Shown: positions 43,793 through 52,576, numbered from the stretch's first letter. The stretch is 64,000 nucleotides of DNA from Bacillus sp. N1-1 (GCF_009818105.1 NZ_CP046564.1:2046001-2110000), one strand, 5' to 3'. Notes: generated from the letters alone by a model not told the origin. Made by a program: numbers and translations.

Positions 43793-45039
43793 AGAGTAAA
43801 ATCAAAAGTTGGATGGACGATCATCAAAATAGCGGCATAAACCTGCTTCAACGATTTGTGCAGTGTGATAGTGTACAGGGGAATGAAGCAGAAGTGCAGC
43901 GCCTTGTGGAAGCTGAACTCGAACAATTAGAAATGAAAGTCGATCGCTTCTTTCCAGGACCTGAGACGATCAATCATCCTGCCTTTTGTGCAAACCGTAC
44001 TGATTTTTCGCAAAGTCCTAATATCATCGGCGTTTGGAGCGGCAGTGGTGGTGGTCGATCCCTCCTATTAAATGGCCACATTGACGTAGTACCACCGGGG
44101 AGTAGGAGCGATTGGGAAGAGGATCCCTATAGTGGCTTAGTGAAGGATGGTCGGATATTTGGAAGAGGCGCCACGGATATGAAAGGCGGAAATACATCTA
44201 TGCTTCTTGCCTTAAAATGCATAAAAGAATTAGGAATTGTATTAAAAGGCGATGTTATTTTTGAAAGCGTTGTTGAAGAAGAAAGTGGTGGAACAGGTAC
44301 GCTTGCGGCGATTGAGCGCGGATATCAAGCGGATGCGGCGCTTATTCCTGAGCCTACTAAAATGAAAATTTTTCCGAAGCAACAGGGGTCAATGTGGTTT
44401 CGCTTAAACGTAAGCGGTCGAGGCGCGCACGGGGGAACTCGGTATGAAGGGGTTTCAGCGATTGAGAAAACGATGTTAGTCCTTACAGCAATACAGAAGC
44501 TCGAGCAAAAACGAAATGACGCGATTACGGACCCCCTTTATCAAAATATACCAATCCCTGTTCCGATTAATATCGGAAAAATTTCTGGTGGGGACTGGCC
44601 ATCTTCAGTGCCTGATCAGGTAGTTGTCGAAGGGAGAATGGGGGTTATTCCTGGTGAAGAGCTAGATCATGCAAAAGAAGAAATGACGCGTGCGTTAAGG
44701 GAAGTGGACGACGCCTGGTTATCGGAAAACCCAGTAGGGATCGAATGGTTTGGAGCGAGATGGCTTCCTGGTGAAGTAGATGAAGATCATCCTCTCGTTA
44801 CGATTATTCGTCGTAGATACAAGGAGATAACAGGAGAAGAAGTGGTTGTTGAAGCATCTCCTTGGGGGACGGATGGAGGCTTATTACAAGAAGTAGGACA
44901 GACGCCTTCCATTGTGTTTGGTCCTGGCGAGACGGCTGTTGCTCATTTTCCTAATGAATACATTGAGATTGAGAAGATGATGCTAGCGGCAGAACTTTAT
45001 GTTCATATTATAATGGAATGGTGCGGGTTTAACGATTAA
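43789..45039 (+). CDS. yodQ: M20 family peptidase/deacylase, YodQ-like
   Basis: 416 residues. Metal ligands: His in LNGHIDVV, Asp in GRGATDMKGG, Glu pair in VVEEESGGTG; an ArgE/DapE-type dimerisation domain follows. In the kam cluster it is suggested to remove the acetyl group from an acetylated beta-lysine or aminohexanoate. TTG start overlapping the previous stop by 3 nt, after GGGGGG. Hairpin just after the stop. Confidence 0.88.
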   Translation: MKSKIKSWMDDHQNSGINLLQRFVQCDSVQGNEAEVQRLVEAELEQLEMKVDRFFPGPETINHPAFCANRTDFSQSPNIIGVWSGSGGGRSLLLNGHIDVVPPGSRSDWEEDPYSGLVKDGRIFGRGATDMKGGNTSMLLALKCIKELGIVLKGDVIFESVVEEESGGTGTLAAIERGYQADAALIPEPTKMKIFPKQQGSMWFRLNVSGRGAHGGTRYEGVSAIEKTMLVLTAIQKLEQKRNDAITDPLYQNIPIPVPINIGKISGGDWPSSVPDQVVVEGRMGVIPGEELDHAKEEMTRALREVDDAWLSENPVGIEWFGARWLPGEVDEDHPLVTIIRRRYKEITGEEVVVEASPWGTDGGLLQEVGQTPSIVFGPGETAVAHFPNEYIEIEKMMLAAELYVHIIMEWCGFND

Positions 45040-45062
45040 GAGCGGCGGCGCTCTTTTTTTTC
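45039..45062 (+). terminator. Small terminator after yodQ
   Basis: AGAGCG/CGCTCT over a GCGG loop, then T-rich. It may only partly separate ablB from the upstream genes. Confidence 0.65.
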
Positions 45063-45126
45063 TTTTTTGGAGGAGTTCCTTCTGAGAAAGAAGAAATACT
45101 GTTTAGGAAGCGGGGAGGGATTGCGA

Positions 45127-45981
45127 GTGAATCAAAAACAATTAGAAGCAGTGGAACAAGTGTATCGTGATGTGGACTATACGTTTACTTGTACGCTTGA
45201 TCGCTTTAATGAGCGAATTCGTGTGGATCATTATGATGGTAATCTTCGTTCCATTGCCGCTCACATTCAGAGTATCTTCACGAATGAGTATACAAAATGT
45301 ATCGTGAAAGGAAAGAGTGAACACGTTCCGTTCTTTCTTTCCGAATGCTACACGTATGAAGGCGTCATTCAATCCTATTATTCAGGCAGTGATGCTCATT
45401 TAATGACGTTATATAACGGAGCCTGGCGTCGTAATAGCCAAACGTGGTTGGAAGAGGATCAGCTACTAGCTTCTGTTCGTCGGAAGCTAGTCTCTCCACT
45501 TAAGGAAAAGCCACTCATGCGAAAAGGGACGGAAGCAGATGCAGAGAAACTTGCTGCTCTCTATCAAAAGGTGTTTGCCGTTTACCCAACCCCAATGGAT
45601 AATCCAAACTATATTAAGAAAGTGATGAGAAGTGATACAATTTTCTTTCTGATTGAAGAGAATGACCGGATTGTGAGTGCTGCTTCAGCAGAAGTGAACC
45701 GCACCTATAAAAACGCGGAAATGACGGATTGTGCCACTCTCCCAAAATACAGAAAGGGAGGTACGATGCGTCACTTAATTATGGCGTTAGAACAAGAACT
45801 GCTTCGAGAAAATATTTATTACGCATACTCGATCGCGAGAAGCCGATCGTATGGAATGAACGCTGTTTTACATCAGCTTGATTATAAATACGGAGGAAGG
45901 CTTGTCAATAATGTGAAAATTTTTCAAGATTGGGAGAATATGAATCTTTGGAGTAAGCTTCTTATTAAAAGTGCTGAATAA
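45127..45981 (+). CDS. ablB: Beta-lysine N-acetyltransferase AblB (YodP-like)
   Basis: About 284 residues. N-terminal domain (FTCTLDRFNERIRVDHYDG) followed by a GNAT domain from about residue 135: MRKGTEADAEKLAALYQKVF, then ATLPKYRKGGTMRHLI. AblB acetylates beta-lysine made by AblA/KamA. In methanogens this yields an osmolyte; in Bacillus the gene belongs to the lysine-degradation cluster. GTG start after GGGGAGGG; longer in-frame starts up to 45067 cannot be excluded. Confidence 0.88.
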   Translation: MNQKQLEAVEQVYRDVDYTFTCTLDRFNERIRVDHYDGNLRSIAAHIQSIFTNEYTKCIVKGKSEHVPFFLSECYTYEGVIQSYYSGSDAHLMTLYNGAWRRNSQTWLEEDQLLASVRRKLVSPLKEKPLMRKGTEADAEKLAALYQKVFAVYPTPMDNPNYIKKVMRSDTIFFLIEENDRIVSAASAEVNRTYKNAEMTDCATLPKYRKGGTMRHLIMALEQELLRENIYYAYSIARSRSYGMNAVLHQLDYKYGGRLVNNVKIFQDWENMNLWSKLLIKSAE

Positions 45982-46023
45982 TGGGCACTAATAGATGGAT
46001 TTCTGGCATAAAGGAGGACGTCT

Positions 46024-47397
46024 ATGAGGAATACGTTAACTGAAGGCATGTTTGAAGCCATTTTAGAAAGTATTGATGAGGGCATTCACGTTGTAGATAA
46101 TCAAGGCGTCACGATTTACTACAATGAAATTGCCGCAAAACACGATGGATTACTAGTAGAAGATGTGTTAGGAAAGCATTATTTAGAAGCGTTTCCTTCT
46201 CTTTCAAAAGAAACGAGTACGCTCTCACACGTTCTGATGACGAGAAAAGCGATTTTTAATAAAGATCAAACGTATCGAAATATGAAAGGGAAACTTATCT
46301 CAACAATAAATACAACGTTGCCTATTGTCGTTAAAGGCCATCTAGAAGGTGCTGTAGAGATTGCTCGTGACATTTCTCGTATTAAAACGCTATCGGCCAA
46401 GGTAATGGAGTTACAATCAAAAATGAACAAGAAAACAGCAAAAGAATTTGATGATGGGACCAGCTATACGTTCGATCATATTCGAACAAATGATCCAGTG
46501 TTTATGCAAGTGAAGGAGCGGGCAATGAAAGCTTCAGCTCTAAACTCTCCTATTCTTGTTTATGGTGAAACAGGTACTGGAAAAGAGCTAATTGTGCAGT
46601 CAATTCACAATGCTTCTAAACGACCAGGACCATTTATCGCTCAAAACTGTGCCGCCTTACCCGCATCGATTCTCGAGTCAATTCTCTTTGGAACGGCAAA
46701 AGGAAGCTTTACTGGTGCGGAGGAAAGAGAAGGTTTATTTGAGCTTGCGAATGGTGGAACGCTTTTTCTTGATGAAATTAATTCGATGCCAATTGATGTT
46801 CAAGCAAAGCTACTTCGCGTATTAGAAGATGGGGTGATCCGACGAGTAGGCGCAGGCAAAACAAGAAAAGTGGATGTACGTATCATTGCAGCGATCAATG
46901 AAGAACCGGAATTAGCGCTTGAAGACAGGCGCTTACGTGTTGATTTGTTTTATCGTCTAAATGTTATTTACCTTCGAATACCTCCGCTTCGTGAGCGCCG
47001 TGGAGACATTCCTGATTTAATTGCTCATTTTATCGAAAAGTATAATACGAAGTTCCAGAAGCACATTGTTTCCATTGATGAGAAAGCAGAGTTCCGATTG
47101 TATCATCGAAGTTGGCAGGGAAACGTACGAGAGCTAGAGCATGTAATTCAATCAGCGATGAATTTTGCAGAAGGCGACGTATTAGTTGAAAAGGATTTTC
47201 CGATGTTACTTTCAGAACCGATGCGAGAAATGGGGCAGTCGCTTCCAGAAATCTTACTTAAGACTGAGGCAGATCTTATCCAGCGGGCGATGAAAAATTG
47301 TCTTGGCAATGTGAAAAAAGCAGCAGAGCAGCTTGGCATTCCTAGACAAACGCTCCAATATAAACTTTCCAAACATCAAAGTCAGAGTGCCGAATAA
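46024..47397 (+). CDS. Sigma-54-dependent activator (KamR-like)
   Basis: 457 residues. N-terminal PAS domain (residues about 5-110), AAA+ domain with Walker A GETGTGKE near residue 182 and Walker B GGTLFLDEIN, and C-terminal Fis-type helix (VKKAAEQLGIPRQTLQYKL). The sigma-54 contact loop reads GSFTGA, not the usual GAFTGA. It should sense a small ligand through PAS and open sigma-54 promoters; one lies upstream of kamA. KamR of B. thuringiensis has this role. AAAGGAGG precedes the ATG. Confidence 0.93.
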   Translation: MRNTLTEGMFEAILESIDEGIHVVDNQGVTIYYNEIAAKHDGLLVEDVLGKHYLEAFPSLSKETSTLSHVLMTRKAIFNKDQTYRNMKGKLISTINTTLPIVVKGHLEGAVEIARDISRIKTLSAKVMELQSKMNKKTAKEFDDGTSYTFDHIRTNDPVFMQVKERAMKASALNSPILVYGETGTGKELIVQSIHNASKRPGPFIAQNCAALPASILESILFGTAKGSFTGAEEREGLFELANGGTLFLDEINSMPIDVQAKLLRVLEDGVIRRVGAGKTRKVDVRIIAAINEEPELALEDRRLRVDLFYRLNVIYLRIPPLRERRGDIPDLIAHFIEKYNTKFQKHIVSIDEKAEFRLYHRSWQGNVRELEHVIQSAMNFAEGDVLVEKDFPMLLSEPMREMGQSLPEILLKTEADLIQRAMKNCLGNVKKAAEQLGIPRQTLQYKLSKHQSQSAE

Positions 47398-47418
47398 TGA
47401 GCACCTCTGACTTTTTTT
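47378..47418 (+). terminator. Terminator between kamR-like gene and kamA
   Basis: AAAGTCAGAG pairs with CTCTGACTTT, with TGC/GCA extending it, then T7. The stem starts inside the coding end. Confidence 0.8.
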
Positions 47419-47476
47419 ATTGCATGTTATACTCCTCATGCGTGGTACTCTGCTCTCTTGAAAGAAATAATGGAGC

Positions 47477-47492
47477 TGGCACACTACTTGCA
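47477..47492 (+). promoter_or_regulatory. Sigma-54 (-24/-12) promoter of kamA
   Basis: TGGCAC-N5-TTGCA, an exact -24/-12 element, about 35 bp before the kamA start. The activator gene is directly upstream. Confidence 0.88.
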
Positions 47493-47526
47493 TAGTATAG
47501 AAGTAGATTACATGAAGGGGGAATGT

Positions 47527-48939
47527 ATGATGCTAATGCAACTTTATAAGCCTGGTCGTCATTGGAAAGACATTGAACTGTGGAAGGATGTAACCGATGA
47601 TCAATGGAATGATTGGATCTGGCAGCTTACGAATACGATTCGAACGCTAGATGATTTAAAGAAAGTCGTTAATTTAACACCGGACGAAGAAGAAGGTGTC
47701 AAGATTGCGACAAAAACCATCCCATTAAACATAACACCTTACTATGCTTCATTAATGAATCCTGATGATCCTCGTTGTCCGGTACGCATGCAGTCAGTGC
47801 CAATTTCTCAAGAGATGTATAAAACGAGGTATGACCTTGAAGACCCTCTTCATGAAGATGAAGACTCGCCTGTTCCAGGATTAACGCATCGTTACCCGGA
47901 TCGCGTTCTTTTTCTAGTAACAAATCAGTGTTCTATGTACTGTCGTTATTGTACGAGAAGGCGCTTTTCTGGGCAAATTGGAATGGGCGTTCCAAAAAAA
48001 CAGCTGGATGAAGCGATCCAGTACATTTCGAATACGCCTGAAGTGAGGGATGTTCTCATTTCTGGCGGAGATGGGTTATTGATTAATGATAAAATTCTTG
48101 AGTACGTTTTGAAAAATTTACGAGCAATTCCACACGTTGAAATTATTCGAATCGGAACGAGAGCGCCTGTCGTCTTTCCACAGCGGATAACGGAAGATTT
48201 ATGTAATATTCTTAAAAAGTATCATCCTGTTTGGTTAAATACCCACTTTAATACAAGTATTGAAATTACCGAGGAATCCAAAAAAGCATGTGAAATGTTG
48301 GCAGATGCGGGTGTTCCAGTCGGAAATCAAGCAGTTATTCTTGCGGGTATTAATGATAGCGTCCCAATCATGAAGAAGCTGATGCACGATCTCGTGAAAA
48401 TAAGAGTAAGGCCTTACTATATTTATCAATGTGACTTATCAGAAGGAATCGGCCATTTCCGTGCTCCAGTTTCCAAGGGATTGGAAATTATTGAAGGATT
48501 GCGAGGACATACGTCAGGTTATGCCGTGCCTACCTTTGTCGTAGATGCACCTGGTGGTGGTGGGAAGATCGCTCTACAGCCGAATTACATGATTTCCCAA
48601 AGTGCAGATAAAGTTATTTTACGAAACTTTGAGGGAGTTATTACCTCTTATCCAGAGCCTGAAAATTATACGCCAGGCACAGCCGATACGTATTTTAATC
48701 AGGTTTATGAAATGAAGAAAAAACCGGCTATTGGGATCCATTCCTTGATGACGGATGAACGATTTAATCTTGTTCCAGAGGGGATACAGCGGTTTGATCG
48801 AAGGTCGAAGTATGAACAAGATGCGGCGCACAGCTCATTAAAAGATAAACGTGATAAGCGAGACTTAATGAAGGAAAAGAAGTTTAATGCAGAGCAGCAG
48901 AAATACAAAGGCAGTGAGGAAGGAGAAGAAAGCGTATGA
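47527..48939 (+). CDS. kamA: Lysine 2,3-aminomutase
   Basis: 470 residues, radical SAM enzyme. The 4Fe-4S cysteines lie in CSMYCRYCTRRRFSG (C-x3-C-x2-C); ISGGDGLL and VDAPGGGGKIAL are the AdoMet and PLP-lysine regions. It converts L-lysine to beta-lysine using PLP and AdoMet. Its own sigma-54 promoter sits just upstream, so the start cannot be the earlier in-frame codon at 47458, which lies before that promoter. ATG 47527 or 47530 after AGGGGG. Overlaps yokU by 4 nt. Confidence 0.95.
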   Translation: MMLMQLYKPGRHWKDIELWKDVTDDQWNDWIWQLTNTIRTLDDLKKVVNLTPDEEEGVKIATKTIPLNITPYYASLMNPDDPRCPVRMQSVPISQEMYKTRYDLEDPLHEDEDSPVPGLTHRYPDRVLFLVTNQCSMYCRYCTRRRFSGQIGMGVPKKQLDEAIQYISNTPEVRDVLISGGDGLLINDKILEYVLKNLRAIPHVEIIRIGTRAPVVFPQRITEDLCNILKKYHPVWLNTHFNTSIEITEESKKACEMLADAGVPVGNQAVILAGINDSVPIMKKLMHDLVKIRVRPYYIYQCDLSEGIGHFRAPVSKGLEIIEGLRGHTSGYAVPTFVVDAPGGGGKIALQPNYMISQSADKVILRNFEGVITSYPEPENYTPGTADTYFNQVYEMKKKPAIGIHSLMTDERFNLVPEGIQRFDRRSKYEQDAAHSSLKDKRDKRDLMKEKKFNAEQQKYKGSEEGEESV

Positions 48940-49223
48940 TCTGTAAATGGTGCGAGCAACAGGGCGCATTTGAAACGCTTGATAAAGGGTATTGGGAGCT
49001 CCCAGACGGATCTAGAGCTGTAGAAATAAGTGATTTGCCGTCAATTCAATGTAGTGACTGCGGAATGTGTTACCAAACGGACGAATTAGTTGGTGATGTG
49101 GAGGAACAGCTTATGCTAATTGATACGTCGAAATTACCTCCTTCTTTTTCCTACAAAGAATTAATGAGTCAGGAGCGACTTTTAAAGAAAAACTATTTTG
49201 ACATTAATCGCTATCCGCTTTAA
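48936..49223 (+). CDS. yokU: YokU family CxxC zinc-ribbon protein
   Basis: 95 residues. CKWC at the start and CSDCGMC near residue 38 form a zinc-ribbon like that of MqsA; the C-terminal part holds a short helix. Always found beside kamA in Bacillus; function unknown. The ATGA overlap with kamA indicates coupled translation and shared sigma-54 control. Confidence 0.9.
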   Translation: MICKWCEQQGAFETLDKGYWELPDGSRAVEISDLPSIQCSDCGMCYQTDELVGDVEEQLMLIDTSKLPPSFSYKELMSQERLLKKNYFDINRYPL

Positions 49224-49286
49224 AAAGGACTTTCAAAGACTAAAATATGAAATAAAAAAAGTTATATCGGAATATTCTGAAAAATA

Positions 49287-49315
49287 TTGATATTTTGACG
49301 ATTCCCTCGTATAAT
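49287..49315 (+). promoter_or_regulatory. Sigma-A-type promoter of the IDEAL-domain gene
   Basis: TTGATA, 17-bp spacer, TATAAT; 34 bp before the start codon. Confidence 0.7.
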
Positions 49316-49348
49316 AGAAAAAAGAGCTTCAGAGGGGGGAGAGCTAGC

Positions 49349-49606
49349 ATGAACAATCATCATAAGTCGTATAAAGACAATATGAAACAACGTGCTATGA
49401 AAAAGAAACAAGAACAGGAAACGTTTGAGTTGGAATTGTACGCCCAATTAATCCTTGATGAAGCCGTCTTTACTTTCCAGGAAGAACGTTATCAACAAAC
49501 CATTGATCAAGCTCTAGACCGACGAGACGAGAAGGCATTTGAAGAAGCGTCAAGACAGTATGTTGCGTTTCTCCGTTCTTACAAACAGGAGCTTCATTTC
49601 GACTGA
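49349..49606 (+). CDS. IDEAL domain-containing small protein
   Basis: 85 residues. The IDEAL domain is visible at the C-terminus: LILDEAVFTFQEERY, then TIDQALDRRDEKAFEEASRQY. A basic N-terminal part (KSYKDNMKQRAMKKKQEQE) precedes it. IDEAL proteins in Bacillus include YozD, YpiB and ComK; the domain binds partner proteins. Role here unknown. ATG 49349 after AGAGGGGGGA; a longer upstream frame overlaps the promoter. Confidence 0.82.
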   Translation: MNNHHKSYKDNMKQRAMKKKQEQETFELELYAQLILDEAVFTFQEERYQQTIDQALDRRDEKAFEEASRQYVAFLRSYKQELHFD

Positions 49607-49666
49607 ATAGAATGAGACCTAACTGACACAAACTAGAGAAGAAGTACTTTCTAAAGGAGTGTCACG

Positions 49667-49789
49667 ATGGGCAGACAGAAAAAAGGAAATCCAAATGCAC
49701 AGCGTAATAATAACGCAAAACAGCAAAAAGCGAAACAAATGCCTTCCTATGCAGAGATGGAAGCAGAAAAGCTAAAAAATCCGCAGTAA
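49667..49789 (+). CDS. Small hydrophilic basic protein, 40 residues
   Basis: Sequence rich in N, Q and K: GRQKKGNPNAQRNNNAKQ then KAKQMPSYAEMEAEKL. No hydrophobic core, typical of minor small acid-soluble spore proteins, but I cannot match a named family. AAAGGAG lies 8 nt before the ATG; a terminator follows. Confidence 0.7.
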   Translation: MGRQKKGNPNAQRNNNAKQQKAKQMPSYAEMEAEKLKNPQ

Positions 49790-49794
49790 TGAAA

Positions 49795-49829
49795 GAAGCC
49801 TTCAATTCATTTTGGAGGCTTCTTTTTTT
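49795..49829 (+). terminator. Terminator after the 40-residue gene
   Basis: GAAGCCTTCAA/TTTGGAGGCTTC, then T7. Confidence 0.8.
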
Positions 49830-49909
49830 GCGCTCAAAACGCACTTTCGAAATCTATGTTACCATTACAAAAGAAAATAGGTTTTTTGAGCGAAAGGAAG
49901 ATCAGAAAC

Positions 49910-50788
49910 ATGGGAAGACTAATCTTAATTGATGGGTTTAATTTATTAAGTAGGGGTTATTTTGCAACCGCATATGGAAAGTCAGAAGAGCAGCTTTCAA
50001 AAACTTCTGAAGGACTTTTCACAAATGCTTTAAGAGTTAAGCTACAAAAAATAATGTCTCTTATCAATGATTATGAACCAACGCATTTTGTTGTTACATG
50101 GGACGTAAAACGAAATGAAGTAAAGCGTAAAGCGCTATATGAAGACTATAAAGGTACAAGAGATGATCTGCCAGCTCCTCTTATTCAGCAATATGAAACA
50201 GCCGTGAATTTGTTTAATGCAACAGGAATTCCCCAGATGAGTGTAGAAGGATTTGAAGCGGACGATGTTATCGGCACACTTTCAGATAGGTGGACAAAAG
50301 AAGGGCATGGTGATTGTTACATCTACAGTAACGATAAGGACTTACTTCAGCTTTTAAATCCTGCCGTCTCACAAATCATCGCGGTTCGAAAAGAAGGCGA
50401 CCGGGTATATACAGAAGAGCATTTTAAAACAGAGTATGGCATTACTCCTAATCAGTGGATTGATGTGAAAGCTCTCTTAGGTGATAAGAGTGATAATATC
50501 CCAGGTGTTGCTGGTGTAGGAGACAAAGCAGCTTTACCACTTATTCAGCACTATGGATCGGTTCAAGGTTTGTATGAAAGTATTGGTGTACTAGACAGTA
50601 AATATAATCGTTATCGAAAAAAACTGACTGAGGGTGAGGAACTGGCGAAATTAAGTTTAGAGCTCGTTACAATAGAGCGCGCCATTCCTGAACTTGATCT
50701 TTATTCTTTTGCGGAGTGCAAGTTAGATCTTGATGTTAACCAAATGAAATCCGAGCTCGATAAGCTAGGGTTACGCATCCGTATGTAA
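49910..50788 (+). CDS. ypcP: 5'-3' exonuclease YpcP
   Basis: 292 residues, like the 5' nuclease domain of DNA polymerase I without the polymerase. Metal Asp residues in LIDGFNLLSRG, the EGFEADDVIGT block, YSNDKDLLQL, and the helix-hairpin-helix GDKSDNIPGVAGVGDKAA. It removes 5' flaps and RNA primers. ATG 49910 after GAAAGGAAG. Same neighbourhood as B. subtilis ypcP-ypdQ-ypeQ-ypeP. Confidence 0.93.
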   Translation: MGRLILIDGFNLLSRGYFATAYGKSEEQLSKTSEGLFTNALRVKLQKIMSLINDYEPTHFVVTWDVKRNEVKRKALYEDYKGTRDDLPAPLIQQYETAVNLFNATGIPQMSVEGFEADDVIGTLSDRWTKEGHGDCYIYSNDKDLLQLLNPAVSQIIAVRKEGDRVYTEEHFKTEYGITPNQWIDVKALLGDKSDNIPGVAGVGDKAALPLIQHYGSVQGLYESIGVLDSKYNRYRKKLTEGEELAKLSLELVTIERAIPELDLYSFAECKLDLDVNQMKSELDKLGLRIRM

Positions 50789-50803
50789 AGAATAAGAACA
50801 TTA

Positions 50804-50838
50804 AAACAGCGCCTTTGCATGAAAAGGCGCTCGTTTTG
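50804..50838. terminator. Terminator between ypcP and ypdQ
   Basis: AGCGCCTTT/AAAAGGCGCT stem with a short loop, then TCGTTTTG. Confidence 0.65.
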
Positions 50839-50851
50839 TTCGGTTGAAAGA

Positions 50852-51253
50852 CTATTGTTCTTTCTGTTCATTTTGTTGAATTGCTTTTCGAGCGAGTTCG
50901 TCTGCCATTTTATTTTTCGAACTAGGAATCCACTTAATAAAACAGAGGTCAAACTGATCCACTAATTCAAGGCATCGAGTTAAATATGGCAGATACACTT
51001 TATTTTTTACGTACCTTCCATCTACGGCGCTGCTGACGAGCTGTGAGTCTGTTCGAATGGATAGTGTACGGTACTGGTTCTCTTTGCAGATTGAGAGCGC
51101 GTGAATTAATGCTTCAAATTCTGCTTCATGGTTTGAGAGCGTGCCAAGCGGAAGAGCGGATCGAATGACGCTCCCTTCAGCTTTAATAAAAACACCGGCA
51201 CCGGAAGGACCTGGATTGCCTGCGCTTGCTCCGTCTACATATACTTCAATCAT
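50852..51253 (-). CDS. ypdQ: RNase HI family protein YpdQ
   Basis: 133 residues. RNase H fold with Asp in VYVDGASAGNPGPSG, Glu in NHEAEFEALIHAL, Asp in IRTDSQLV and Asp in KMADELA, i.e. all four D-E-D-D carboxylates. It lacks the basic handle of RnhA. In B. subtilis YpdQ showed no detectable RNase H activity as I recall, so the activity is unsure. Divergent from ypeQ. Confidence 0.9.
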   Translation of the reverse strand: MIEVYVDGASAGNPGPSGAGVFIKAEGSVIRSALPLGTLSNHEAEFEALIHALSICKENQYRTLSIRTDSQLVSSAVDGRYVKNKVYLPYLTRCLELVDQFDLCFIKWIPSSKNKMADELARKAIQQNEQKEQ

Positions 51254-51379
51254 ATGGTGCTCCTCTCTGTGGACTGGTCTTGGTGTATTTTATCATAATC
51301 ATGTTCGTAGAGAGAAGACATACATTTAAGATAAAAGGAGAAAGCTGTATAGAAGGGACTGTGTGTAGGAGTGAAAAGT

Positions 51380-51556
51380 ATGAAGAAAAAAGAAGTGATG
51401 ATGGAAGTTGGATTAATCCTTGATACATATTGTCAGGATTGCTTATTAAAAAGAGTCAACCAGCATGATTACGGTAAGTGTCACGCCCAGCGATTTTGCA
51501 TTACCGAATGCACGGTTGGAGATGAATTAAAACAATTAGGCAAACATTTGACATAA
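51380..51556 (+). CDS. ypeQ: Zinc-finger small protein (YpeQ-like)
   Basis: 58 residues. Cys/His ligands: YCQDCLL, then KCHAQRFCITEC, giving a compact zinc-binding unit of the C2HC...C type. GTAGGAGTG precedes ATG 51380; an in-frame GTG three codons upstream overlaps it. 12 nt before ypeP, so co-transcribed. Function unknown. Confidence 0.8.
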   Translation: MKKKEVMMEVGLILDTYCQDCLLKRVNQHDYGKCHAQRFCITECTVGDELKQLGKHLT

Positions 51557-51568
51557 GGAGGACCAACG

Positions 51569-52231
51569 ATGGATGTAATTGTAAAATGGAAATACAAAAC
51601 GCCTAGAGGCATTTCCTCCTGGATGACGTCTGATGAAATGCCGTTTAATGAAGCGATGCTAATGGCGCGGGATATTGCTAAAACGGGTCGCTCCATTGAT
51701 TTATACTTTTTAGATAACAGAGGTACAAAATGGTCTGTGAAAGAATTGGAAACATATATGACCAAAAAACAAGAACGCCCTGCTTCCATCGAAATTATTT
51801 TTGATGGTAGCTTTGATAAACAGACAAAGAAGGCTGGTTGTGGCGCAGTCATTTATTATTATGAGGGAAGAAAACGAAAGCGGATTCGTATCAATAAAGC
51901 GCTGGACTATCTTGAGAACAATAATGAAGCCGAATATGCAGCTTTATGGCTAGGTCTTCAGGAAATTAAAACGATTGATGTAGAAGATACGGAAATTCTG
52001 ATTAAAGGGGATTCTCAAGTTGTCATCAACCAACTTGCAGGCGAGTGGGCTGTATATGAACCGCTCTTCACGAGATGGATGGATCGAATTGAAGATACGC
52101 TCCAACAACTTAGACTGCAACCGGTGTACAAGCATATTTCTCGGGATGAAAATAAAGAAGCTCATCGCTTAGCGAAGCAAGCGTTGAATGGAACAGAAAT
52201 TAGTAGTTCAATTGAGCTGGATAACGAATAA
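51569..52231 (+). CDS. ypeP: RNase H-like protein YpeP
   Basis: 220 residues. An N-terminal domain (VIVKWKYKTPRGISSWMTSDEM, about 70 residues) not found in RnhA leads into an RNase H fold: IEIIFDGSFDKQTKKAGCGAV with Asp, NNEAEYAALWLGL with Glu, IKGDSQVV with Asp, DENKEAHRLAK, where the fourth Asp is replaced by Glu or shifted. Catalytic status uncertain. Ends in the 19-bp palindrome shared with the convergent gene. Confidence 0.88.
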   Translation: MDVIVKWKYKTPRGISSWMTSDEMPFNEAMLMARDIAKTGRSIDLYFLDNRGTKWSVKELETYMTKKQERPASIEIIFDGSFDKQTKKAGCGAVIYYYEGRKRKRIRINKALDYLENNNEAEYAALWLGLQEIKTIDVEDTEILIKGDSQVVINQLAGEWAVYEPLFTRWMDRIEDTLQQLRLQPVYKHISRDENKEAHRLAKQALNGTEISSSIELDNE

Positions 52232-52266
52232 GAGAAGCAGCAATTAGGCTGCTTCTCTTATTCGTT
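52223..52266. terminator. Bidirectional terminator overlapping both coding ends
   Basis: 19-bp perfect stem, 52223-52241 with 52248-52266, loop AATTAG. It contains the stop codons of ypeP and of the DUF2564 gene. Confidence 0.8.
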
Positions 52267-52506
52267 CGCTTCTCTTAATTGGGTTTCGCATTTTTCAATT
52301 AATTCACTTGAGAATTCATAAAATTGTTCATTAGTACCGGACTTATGTGAAAGTGCCTGTTGAAACTGCTCTTTGGCCTGGTTAATGGCGTCTTGAGCAG
52401 CTTTCAATTGATTCCCATTCATACTTTTTGTGGCCTGGCCAACCAGATGCTGTGCTGATTTAATGGACATTTCAATTTGTTGTAAATCAGAATATGGTTC
52501 TGACAT
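52258..52506 (-). CDS. DUF2564 family protein
   Basis: 82 residues, helical and rich in Q, N and A: LQQIEMSIKSAQHLVGQATKSMN and LKAAQDAINQAKEQFQQAL. Matches the DUF2564 group of small cytosolic Bacillus proteins. No motif for function. AAGGTGGGATT precedes the ATG on the minus strand. Confidence 0.8.
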   Translation of the reverse strand: MSEPYSDLQQIEMSIKSAQHLVGQATKSMNGNQLKAAQDAINQAKEQFQQALSHKSGTNEQFYEFSSELIEKCETQLREANE

Positions 52507-52576
52507 GTAATCCCACCTTTATCAATCATTCAAGCATAGTATGGCCACAACTAAAGGGAATTAACCGAAAAAGACG

